NCBI RefSeq assembly: GCF_027172205.1
Contig: NC_070614.1
Span: forward strand, 30,938,501 to 31,002,500
DNA: 64,000 nucleotides
Direction: 5' to 3'
DNA from: Podarcis raffonei
Lineage: Eukaryota; Chordata; Lepidosauria; Squamata; Lacertidae
The position numbers and the translations under genes were made by a program. The notes under the pieces were generated by a model. It was not told the DNA's origin. It made no database searches and saw only the letters and a program-made list of their open reading frames with translations. Within the stretch, counting starts at the first letter, position 1, and each line of letters opens with the position of its first letter. Positions 56,510 to 64,000 of this stretch are shown here, in pieces.

Positions 56510-57451
56510 ATGGAAAAACTAGGTAAGAACCAGACCATTCTGAATGAGTTCATTCTGGAGGGGTTTTCATATCTTGCTGAACTGCAAATCTTGCTGTTTT
56601 TTGTTTTTCTGGTGACATACATAATCACCTTGCTGGGAAACATGCTCATTATTCTGCTCATAAAACTCAACCCTTCTCTTCAGACTCCCATGTACTTCTT
56701 CTTAGTGAACCTATCATTCTTAGAAATGTGTTACACCACTAGTGTGGTGCCCCAGATGCTGGTACATTTGTTAACAGAGCATAAAAGCATATCCCTAGCA
56801 AGATGTGCAGCCCAGATGTATGCCTTCGCCATGCTGGGGCTGACAGAATGTTGCCTCTTGGCAGCTATGGCATATGACCGCTATGTTGCCATATGCCACA
56901 CACTGCACTACACAGAAATCATGAACCACCAAGTCTGCAAACAGTTGGCAGCCGCAGCGTGGATTATTTGCTTCTTGGTACAAGTTATTCAAACAGCATG
57001 GATCTTCAGCTTACCCTTCTGTGGTTCTAAACACATCCAGCACTTCTTTTGTGATTTCCTACCAGTGATGAAAATGGCATGCACAGAAACCTACAAAAAT
57101 GAGATTCTTGTCATGGCAGTGTCTATTATTTTCATCATGAGTCCTTTCCTGCTGATCATCCTCTCCTACATCCGTATAATTTCAACCATCCTTAAACTTC
57201 CTTCTGCTAAGGGAAGGAGAAAAGCCTTCTCCACTTGCTCCTCACACCTCATGGTGGTGACACTATTTTTTGGGACAACCCTCTTCACCTACTTAATACC
57301 CAAGTCGAGCTACACTCCGCGGAGCGACCAAATAATTTCTCTTATGTACACAGTTGTCAGTCCATTTTTGAACCCCATAATATATACCCTAAGAAATAAA
57401 GAAGTGAAGGGAGCATTTAAGAAGATAGTTTCACGGTTGTTCTCTGTATAG
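56510..57451 (+). CDS. Olfactory receptor, family 10-like, tandem copy 2
   Basis: Intact 313-aa odorant receptor. The MEKLGKNQT start lies 12 nt after the 3' splice site TTCCTTCTCCATACAG (exon from 56498), exactly as in copy 1. Features: NQT site (7-9); GN in TM1; TPMYFFLVNLSFLEMCYTT in TM2; TECCLLAAMAYDRYVAICHTLHY (HTL instead of HPL in IL2); EL2 FCGSK, FFCDFLP, MAC; SYIRII in TM5; RRKAFSTCSSHLMVVTLFFGT in TM6; PFLNPIIYTLRNKEVK in TM7. The stretch from TM3 to EL2 is nearly identical in DNA to copy 1 (about 9 differences in 220 bp by eye), while the ends differ more. IL2 Pro to Thr is an uncommon change. Otherwise it looks functional. Confidence 0.93.
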   Translation: MEKLGKNQTILNEFILEGFSYLAELQILLFFVFLVTYIITLLGNMLIILLIKLNPSLQTPMYFFLVNLSFLEMCYTTSVVPQMLVHLLTEHKSISLARCAAQMYAFAMLGLTECCLLAAMAYDRYVAICHTLHYTEIMNHQVCKQLAAAAWIICFLVQVIQTAWIFSLPFCGSKHIQHFFCDFLPVMKMACTETYKNEILVMAVSIIFIMSPFLLIILSYIRIISTILKLPSAKGRRKAFSTCSSHLMVVTLFFGTTLFTYLIPKSSYTPRSDQIISLMYTVVSPFLNPIIYTLRNKEVKGAFKKIVSRLFSV

Positions 57452-58100
57452 AACCCAACAAGTTGAAAATCTGAAGCATGGAGTATGGCAACAAGAAAAA
57501 TAAATAAAAACAGGACATATTTTTTATTAAATGGCTGTAAGTATATTGTTATGGTCTAATTTATAACAGTTATTACAGAAATGAACCTGATTCCAACCTA
57601 GCCTCCTAAATTGCCTGTACCTCAGAGATAATTTTGGAGTGATTCTTTGATTTAACCATAAATCTGTACCTTCTTTGATGATTAGATTTCTTATACTGTT
57701 TGCTATACAGGAACCTCTACAGCATGATTAGTTTACTTCTACTTGTATACTGTATTTTTCCTCTTTAAAGAAACTCATACTCGGAGACTTACTGTATGGA
57801 ATTTAAACAGAAAAAGGATTTAATTCAGAACAAGAATAATAAACAGAAATAATATGGGAGTTGGAAATCTCCAAAGAAACAGCAAACTATGCACACACTG
57901 AACTCATCAGATGTCAGAGGCTTTTCAATAAGTTGGTTAGTGTACAGCTTTGATTTTATTCAGGTAATTAAACTTATCACAGACATGGTACAGTTTAGGT
58001 TTCAATAACTGGGGATTCTGAAACAGGTTGGTCCTTTCTGTCAGGTGAGTTCTGCCAATTATCCTTCCCAAACTTTAGAAATCTCTAGAAGTCTTAGTGG
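57452..58100. other. 3' flank of OR10 copy 2, then spacer
   Basis: The first 280 bp match the 3' flank of copy 1. The rest is AT-rich with no feature. Confidence 0.5.
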
Positions 58101-58485
58101 CTAGGCACGTGGGTGGTGCTGTGGTGTAAACCACTGAGTCTCCTGAGCTTGTCAATCGGAGGGTCTGTGGTTTAAATCTGCATAACAAGGTAAGCTCCCG
58201 TTGCTCTGTCCCAGCTTCTGCTACCTAGCAGTGTGAGAGCATACCAGTGCAAGTAGATAAATAGGTACCGGAGCAGCAGGAAGGTAAATGGTGTTTCCAT
58301 GTGCTGTGGCACTCATGACAGTGTCCCGTTGCAGCAGAAGCGGTTTAGTCATGCTGGCCACAAGACCTAGAAAGCTGTCTGTGGATAAACGATGACACCC
58401 TCAGCCTGAAAAGTGAGATGAGCATGTGCCCCATAGTCACCTTTGACTGGACTTAACTATCCAGGGGTCCTTTACCTTTTACCTA
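58101..58485 (+). mobile_element. Sauria-type SINE, full length but diverged (plus)
   Basis: The head GTGGGTGGTGCTGTGGTGTA, core AAGTAGATAAATAGGTACCG, block GCTGGCCACAAGACC and tail GGTCCTTTACCTTTTACC are all present but carry many differences, including a decayed B box (GGTTTAAATC). Clearly older than the copies at 50152 and 39337. Confidence 0.85.
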
Positions 58486-58829
58486 GTAGACTTAGAATAT
58501 CAGGCCAGGGAATCAGCACTCATTCCCCTTCTAACTAGTTTAGGATTATTATTCTCTCACTAGAAGATACACCCTCTTCCTACTGGACTGAGGTTTAAGT
58601 AGAGCATTCCCTCACAACTCCACTACTCCTACACTAAAATTCAGCTTTCCAGTTCTCGTGTTTCTGTATACTCTTAAAGACAATAACCTTTATCTTTCAA
58701 TCTAACTCCCAGATCAGAGACTGCCTTCTCTTGCTGTAAATATTCCTTCAGAGTAGTTTTCACACAACTCAAGAGGTACACTGTCCCTCCACTAGTAAAA
58801 ATGGTATGCATAGACACCTCCAAATATGA

Positions 58830-59755
58830 AGTTGCTAAGAAGCAATAATAAAAACAAGTTGAATGAATACAACTTAAAAACAAAATTAAAATACTGAAAC
58901 ATTAAAATATTAAAATGTAGCCTCCTCGCAGGAGGAGAAAGGAAAAGAAAAAAGAAAGATTAAAAGGGAATCAAACTGGCTCCAAGCCAAAGGCCAGGTG
59001 GAACAACTCTGTCTTACAAGCCCTGCGGAAAGAAATCAGATCCTGCAGGGCACTGGTCTCATGAGGCAGAGCGTTCCACCAGGCCGGAGCCAGAGTTGAA
59101 AAGGCCCTGGCTCTGGTTGAAGCTAATCTAACTTCCTTAGGGCCTGGGATCACTAGGGTGTTGCTATTTATGGAGCTTGAGGCTCTCTGTGGGGCATACC
59201 GTCCTGTAGGTACGAGGGTCCTAGGCATGAAGGGCTTTAAAGGTCAAAATCAGCACCTTAAATCTGACCCTGTACTCCACCGGGAGCCAGTGCAGCTGGA
59301 AAAGCACTGGGTGGATATGCTCCCATGGCAGAGACCCCGTGAGGAGCCTCTCTGCAGCATTCTGCACCCGCTGGAGTTTCTGGGACAGCTTCAAGTGCAG
59401 CCTTGCGTAGAGCGAATTACAGTAGTCAAGCCTGAAGGTGACCGTCGCATGGATCACTGTGGCCAGGTCGGGGCGGGAAAGATAAGGGACCAACTGCTTG
59501 ATGCAGCGAAGGTGGAAAAATGTCGCCTTGGCTGTTGCTGTAACCTGCGCCTCCATGGAAAGGGAGGCGTCAAGGATTACACCCAAACTCTTAACGGAAG
59601 GCAATGGCACTAATTGGGCCCCCACAAGAGAAGGGAGTTGGTCCCTCATCCCCATGCCATCCCGACCCAGCCATAGGACCTCTGTCTTCAAAGGATTTAG
59701 TTTCAATCGGCTCCCATGAAACTGTGAGATTTGACCAGTTCCTGCCCATCTGAAG
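58830..59755 (-). mobile_element. L2-type LINE, 5'-truncated (minus)
   Basis: The minus strand encodes the C-terminal part of an L2-clade reverse transcriptase: LKLNPLKTEVLWLG (59660-59706), VKSLGVILDASLSMEAQV, LDYCNSLYARL, LQRVQNAAERLLTG, LFQLHWLPVEYRVRFKVLILTFKALH. After a frame change near 59225 it goes on with the ARAFSTLAPAWWNALPHE segment and FRRACKTELFH. The 3' UTR CTCCTGCGAGGAGGCTACATTTTAAT runs to about 58830. One frame disruption and truncation show it is dead. Confidence 0.9.
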
Positions 59756-59756
59756 C

Positions 59757-60038
59757 TGATACAGCCTCTTCTTATCTTGAGCCCAAGCAGCGCGTAGTCC
59801 CGCAGCAGAAGGATAAGTAGGTAACGTGCTACATTCTGAAGTTTATTTACAAGCTATGCTGAGAGCATACAGACATACATCTTGCTTCTGTGAGAGAAGA
59901 GAAGCAACTCCGTCTCTAACAAAGAAACGACAGAACGCTGAAAAACACGAAACCAGTGTACGTCACATCCAGTCTCCCATTCCCGTGGGAACCCAACAGT
60001 AACTTGGACTATGGAATGCAAAACAATGTCTTGTGACA
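59757..60038 (-). mobile_element. LTR-like fossil, about 280 bp
   Basis: On the minus strand it starts TGTCACAAGAC and ends GGCTGTATCA (TG...CA). An AATAAA (rc of TTTATT at 59839-59844) sits before a short end segment, as in a solo LTR. Boundaries and family are uncertain, and no target duplication was confirmed. It abuts the L2 on the left and the OR fragment on the right. Confidence 0.35.
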
Positions 60039-60139
60039 TGCATTCGCTGCTCAGTGAGGAAGCAGAAACTAACAGAAACCATCCAGCCACAGTTTCCAAG
60101 CATCTGGTCAGTGTGATCTGGGCTACACTTAAATTTCAT

Positions 60140-60365
60140 TCTGATCCTCACACTTCATGGTAGTGAAATTGTTCTATGGGACAGCCTTATTTGCCTCCAT
60201 TAGGCCCCAATCCAGCTACACTCTGGTGAGTGACAATATTATTTATTTTATGAACACTGTACTGATTCCTTCTTTAAACCCCATAACATATACCCTAAGA
60301 AAAAGAAGTGAATAGAGCATTTGAGAATCAGTTATAAAATTTTTCTCTGCACATGATCCAACCAA
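60140..60365 (+). pseudogene. OR10-like fragment, C-terminal part
   Basis: Translates as SSHFMVVKLFYGTALFASIRPQSSYTLVSD then MNTVLIPSLNPITYTLR, the TM6-EL3-TM7 region of a family-10 OR like those at 51641 and 56510. It is followed by a 3' flank resembling theirs (CTCTGCACATGATCCAACCAACT). Everything before TM6 is missing, there is a small deletion after TYTLR that shifts the frame, and FYGTALF / SLNPITYTLR are altered. A decayed third member of the tandem array. Confidence 0.85.
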
Positions 60366-60385
60366 CTAAACATTTGGCAACAGAG

Positions 60386-60560
60386 TTGGGAACATGCTCA
60401 TAATTCTGATTGTGAAGCTCAACCATTCCCTTCAAACTCCCATGTACTTCTTTCTAGTAAACCATTCTTGCTTAGAAATTGGTTACACCACTATTGTGGT
60501 GCCCCAGATGTTGGCACATCTGTTAACAAAGCATAAAAGCATTTCCAAAGCTAGATGTGC
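60386..60560 (+). pseudogene. OR10-like fragment, TM1-TM3 part
   Basis: About 175 bp nearly identical to 51762-51936 of the OR10 copy at 51641. It reads VGNMLIILIVKLNHSLQTPM, then YFFLVNHSCLEIGYTT, VVPQMLAHLLTKHKSISKAR. It begins in TM1 and is cut at TM3 by the L1 at about 60569. It lies 20 bp after the 3' flank of the C-terminal fragment, the reverse of gene order, so this is the start of a separate OR copy or a rearrangement. Its higher identity to 51641 than to 56510 suggests it derives from that branch. Confidence 0.88.
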
Positions 60561-61568
60561 TAGATGTAGGACTTCTGGGTTGGCGCCAGCGGTTCATGGC
60601 GGCGTCCCTCTGATTCTCCGAGGGACGAGCTTCGTGAGTTCGGGTCCCGCTGCTACGGCGAAAGCGGGGGACCGTTTTAAAACACAGGTGGGAGAAGCCT
60701 GTGACATGGTGACTCGGCTGGCACCTTCAGCGCCCCCTCCATTCGTTAAGAAACCCCCCTTTTTTGGGAGGTTTTCGGAGCGGAGAGGAGAGGAGAGAGC
60801 GGCGCGGTGCTGCGAAGTGATCGCTTCCTCGCGGAGTGAAGCCGCATAGCTGTGACCGGAGAGCGCCAACTTCTTTCCTGGAACCAATTGGATTTGCAAC
60901 AACTACCCGTGAGTAGAACAATTTGGAAGATCATTAAGAAAACTGTTAAAGACTGTTTAACTCCGGGAAAAAATACCAATCTAAAATTTTAAATTGGAGC
61001 TACAGCGGGGAGGTTTAAACAGGAAGTCCGCCTTCCGCTTTTGTAAATAGAACAAAGCAAAGAGACTGAAAGCAAAGTTTTGGAAAGTTGCTTATAAACG
61101 TTAAATCCAGTTCTTTGGAAGACTCCCCCCCTTTTTTGGCAGGAGAAAGAGGGGGTGTTTTCTATGGACATTTTAAATACCTGCAGGGGGTTAGTATTTT
61201 AAGACATGAAGAAACCCACCATTTTAAACCTGGACTTGGTCTGCTGAGGGATTATTGTACTTTGTTACTTTGAAGAAGCTCTCTTTGGGTGTGAAAAAAG
61301 AGAGTTTGTTTCCAGCTGTATAAACTTTTAGGAAAGCAACAAAAATAACAAAAATTGGACTATAATTGAAAGTATCTACATAATTTCAAAATCTATTAAG
61401 TATCAAAAACTCTGAGAATACATTGCAACTATCTCCCCCAAGAGGTAGTTCTTTGAAATTGTTACAATGACTGGCTTTAGGAAATTTCCATTGCCATAAG
61501 AGAACTGTGAGATTGGGGATTTTCCACTATGAGACTGTGAGAGTGACCTTGAAATTCCTTTAATTGTT

Positions 61569-62351
61569 ATGGCAAATGGAAAAGAGTCTCGTGAGGGAAC
61601 TTTAAGGTCTGGGAAACAGTGGCAACACTCTCGAAGGCAATCAACAGCAGGCCTTTCGGCCTCTTCCAATATACCTCCAGCTCCAGTACAATCCAAGGTG
61701 ATGATTTCAGAGGAGACTTTTGTTAAAGCATTTGAAAAAATAAATGTATCACTGGAGCAACTAAATAAGGATATGAACAGAAATACACAATCTATTCAGG
61801 AATTAATAGAGGAAAATAAAGCAATAAAACGAACTGCAGAAGAAGCTAAGGAAATAGCTGAGACTGCGATTGGCAAGGCGTCTGCCACTGAATCGAAAGT
61901 ACAAAAGTTGGAAGCAGAAGAAATTCCAGACTTACGAAAACAGCTGGATGAACATAAATTGAAATTGTCTATGATTGAGCTGAAAGATAAACAAACCAAC
62001 TTAAGGGTCAGAGGAGTTCCAGAGTTGGAAACTGGCAGTTTGGCAGACTTCATCACCAAAGAATTTCAAGATTATTGGAATTTGGAAGAGGAGGAATTTA
62101 GAATTGTGACAGCCTTTAGACTTGGAAGAGGAGGAGAGAAAGAAAAGACTAGAATAAGAGATTGCCTGATTACACTACAATCTAAAGAGGAGAGAGATAA
62201 AATTCTGAGTTGCCATTACGAAAAGTCTTTGGAAATTGTACAATCAAGAGTGGAAATCTTCAAGGATATACCGAAACACCTTTTGGAGCTAAGAGGGGAC
62301 TACTACGATCTAGTAGGCCTCTTGAGAAAGAACAAAATTAACTTCAGGTGA
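61569..62351 (+). pseudogene. L1 ORF1p (RNA-binding chaperone), interrupted
   Basis: 260 codons from ATG to an in-frame TGA. Residues 50-140 are a long coiled coil (EKINVSLEQLNKDMNRN ... EIPDLRKQLDEHKLKL), the trimerisation domain. Then comes the RRM-like segment with TNLRVRGVPELE (about 146-157) and FRIVTAFRLGR, then the C-terminal domain (IVQSRVEIFKDIPKHLLELR). The TGA at 62349-62351 replaces what is usually Trp before EFPKG. The frame goes on for 61 bp to the nested insertion and resumes at 63564, ending at the TAA 63734-63736 (EEEQPQGAVGGKAE), 7 nt before ORF2. ORF1p binds L1 RNA and acts in the cytoplasmic L1 particle. Not a host gene. Confidence 0.9.
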
Positions 62352-62412
62352 GAATTCCCCAAAGGCCTATCTTTTACATACAGAGGAAGGAAGACCAAAA
62401 TAAAATCAGTGG

Positions 62413-63547
62413 GAGGGGGGCCCACCAGGGGGCGCATTGGAAGATGGCCGACAATAACATCTCTCTGACCCACATGAGGTAGTTTAGGGGCTGCTATGGG
62501 AAGTAGGCAGCCTTCCCCCCCCCCCAGGATGTGGTGGGGTGCTGCCTGGCCAGCGGTGTTCACAATGCACCCCCTGATCTGAGAGATGGGGGTGCAGAAC
62601 ACTTGGCACAAGCCCTCGGTGAGGTCAGCTCTTCCTGACGCCGATTCCGATTAGCGCATGCTGGTTGCTTCAGCCCGGAATTATAATTGGAAACAGATGA
62701 TTGGAAATGAAGCTGAAGCACATATATCAAGCAAAGCTCGACAGATAAGGCTGCTGAATAATGGATCTCTGCGACTGAAAGCGATGGATGGATAAGTAAA
62801 TCTTTTGATATGTCATCACCAAGAGACTGTATGTTTGGAACGAAGGGGGGTGGAGGAAAAACTTTTTTTTTCTTTATATGATGTGACAAAAATAACCCTC
62901 CACTCCAGAAAGAAACAAGATCGTTGCGTCTTTTTTAAGAAGCATAAGCAGAAGTTTAAGACTGTGTGGGAGGTGGAAAATAAGATCGGTGGACGCTGAG
63001 GAATTTTTATGACGCAGTAAAAAAATGGCGTCTCGCCATGACAGGCTGCCGGAGAAAAGAAAAGAGAGATGGGGGAGGAGAATCAGGAATGCTGGAAAGA
63101 GAAGGAGTACGAAACTGAAGTTTGATCTGACAGAGTCCCTTGATCTATTTGATTTATTCGGCTAGCCTGGAAAAATAAAAGACAATGAAGATTAATTTTG
63201 TTTACGGAGGTGTTGAACACGGCTGTCCTGGACTAATCCCACACAGAGAAACCAGTTTTCAGTCTGCTTATGAGAATCATCAGAGATCGCAAAGAAAGGA
63301 ATGTACGACAACAACAAGATGAAGAAAATATATAAAGAACTATCTGGACTGAACTGGATAGGACTGATTAATTAATGCAGTAAAATAAGTGAAGTCTGGA
63401 CTTAGCCGGAATTTTGGACTCGTGTGGAGCTTGATATATGGGTACCCCCCAAAAAAATTAAAATTTGGCTGTATAATTTGGAACTAATGTGATTTGAACA
63501 ATATGATGTGATTGGCCTGTTAATAAAAATTATTTAAAAAAACAAAC
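62413..63547 (+). mobile_element. Third type of non-autonomous retroelement, nested in L1 ORF1
   Basis: 1,135 bp with a 16-17 bp target duplication caaaataaaatcagtgg (62396-62412 and 63547-63563; the first c may be shared). Plus orientation. The 5' end is GAGGGGGG...GGCGCATTGGAAGATGGCC, resembling an L1 leader (GAAGATGGC). The 3' end is CTGTTAATAAAAATTATTTAAAAAAACAAA. There is no ORF over about 65 codons and no reverse transcriptase. The preserved duplication shows a fairly recent insertion into an already inserted L1. Family not recognised. Confidence 0.85.
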
Positions 63548-63743
63548 AAAATAAAATCAGTGGAAGATAAAAATAAATTTTTGGAGAAATACGAAGAAGA
63601 CTTACATAAAGAGACAGGACAACAGCCGAGTGCATCAGCATTGGACGTACTGAACTTATCTTTTGGACTGAACAACAGAGTGAAACCAACAGAGGAAGAA
63701 CAACCCCAGGGCGCAGTTGGAGGAAAAGCAGAATAAGTACACC

Positions 63744-64000
63744 ATGTCACTACAAATATTAAGTTGGAACATTAATGGTTGTAATGTACCCGAAAGGAGA
63801 TGAAATTTTTTTCACATATTACAAAAGGAACAATTGGATGTGATCTGCTTACAAGAAACGCATGTGACTAGAATACACAGGAAACTCCTCAGTAATAAAA
63901 AATTGGGACAGGAATTTATTTCATCAGACAAAGTCAAAAAAAGAGGAGTAGTAATCTACGCAAAGGAAAATTTATCACCGAAATTTAAATTTAAGGATGA
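63744..64000 (+). pseudogene. L1 ORF2p start (endonuclease domain), partial
   Basis: Begins MSLQILSWNINGCNVPERR, the N-terminus of the L1 apurinic-type endonuclease (WNINGC is the first catalytic Asn motif). After an in-frame TGA at 63801-63803 it goes on with LDVICLQETH (the catalytic Glu motif) and KKRGVVIYAKEN. The rest lies outside the window. ORF2p nicks target DNA and copies the RNA back. The stop marks this copy as dead. Confidence 0.92.

Larger units (their letters stand above)
48500..57700 (+). repeat. Tandem segmental duplication carrying the two OR10-like genes
   Basis: The block from about 48520 to 52840 is repeated at about 54400 to 57730, each with one OR. Matching noncoding landmarks in the same order are: TTCTGCAAAGTAAG / TTTTGCAAAGTAAG (48668; 54512) with ATCTAAATCAAAG; TTATTCTACCTGCAA / TTATTCTACCTATAA; GCATGTACAATTGGATCAAG / GCATGTACAGCTGGATCAAG (50662; 55788); ATATATGAG(A/G)AAGCTGAAA (50912; 56039); GGAAAATTTGGGAAC (51059; 56201); then the OR exon and about 250 bp of 3' flank. 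Independent insertions differ between copies: SINEs at 50152 and 55153, CR1 at 52850. The duplication therefore predates those insertions. Confidence 0.85.
60569..64000 (+). mobile_element. L1 LINE, 5' end present, runs off the window
   Basis: Starts GGACTTCTGGGTTGGC inside an OR fragment. A GC-rich leader (about 60569-61568) resembles the leader of the element at 3185-5125. It is followed by ORF1 (61569 on), an insertion of another element (62413-63547), the end of ORF1 and the start of ORF2 (63744). The intact 5' end makes this a full-length insertion at its left side. The 3' end and target duplication lie beyond 64000. ORF1 and ORF2 each have an in-frame stop within what is visible, so it is no longer active. 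Confidence 0.92.

Noticed and set aside
59221-59706. 161-codon minus ORF as a host gene
   Set aside because: It reads as L2 LINE reverse transcriptase (LNPLKTEVLWLG, LDYCNSLYARL).
61796-62059. Minus-strand ORF across L1 ORF1
   Set aside because: Antisense shadow of the ORF1 coding frame.

Overview
This window is vertebrate nuclear DNA holding a stretch of an olfactory receptor (OR) gene cluster. Its interspersed repeats point to a squamate reptile, most likely a lizard. They include tRNA-derived SINEs of the Sauria type, CR1, L2 and L1 LINEs, hAT- and Tc1/mariner-type MITEs, and a tRNA-headed SINE common in reptiles. I cannot name the species. The family names given come from remembered sequence features, not from a search.

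All host genes I can support are ORs: seven-transmembrane odorant receptors whose coding sequence lies in one exon of about 310 codons. In nearly every case a pyrimidine-rich 3' splice site sits shortly upstream of the start codon, as expected for ORs with a separate 5' noncoding exon. There are ten full-length loci plus two fragments. The order is: OR13G1-like (6.1 kb, +, start codon lost); four OR8S1-like genes (11.1 kb -, one premature stop; 16.9 kb -; 21.6 kb -; 33.0 kb +); three family-6-like genes (28.3 kb +; 36.9 kb -; 41.8 kb +); two tandem family-10-like genes (51.6 kb + and 56.5 kb +); and two scrambled family-10 pieces (60.1-60.6 kb +).

Region by region: 1-6 kb has no gene but holds an unidentified repeat-like block and a complete non-autonomous retroelement (3185-5125, minus) with its own 209-codon ORF. 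At 8.5-10.3 kb a second non-autonomous retroelement contains a 5'-truncated copy of the first family. 13.3-15 kb holds two TA-flanked MITEs and a degenerate tandem repeat. 24-30 kb has three old LTR-like copies of one family around the OR at 28.3 kb. 37.9-41.6 kb, between two head-to-head ORs, contains a local duplication split by a SINE. 48.5-57.7 kb is a tandem duplication of an OR10 gene together with its upstream DNA. 58.8-64 kb is a pile of L2, LTR-like, OR fragments and an L1 whose ORF1 is interrupted by a third kind of non-autonomous element.

The genes are not an operon and do not act together biochemically. OR clusters evolve by duplication and loss, and each sensory neuron normally expresses a single OR. 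What the window shows is that birth-and-death process: recent tandem duplication with patchy identity, freshly lost genes carrying one visible lesion, genes with odd substitutions at usually fixed residues, and heavy retroelement traffic in the spacers.
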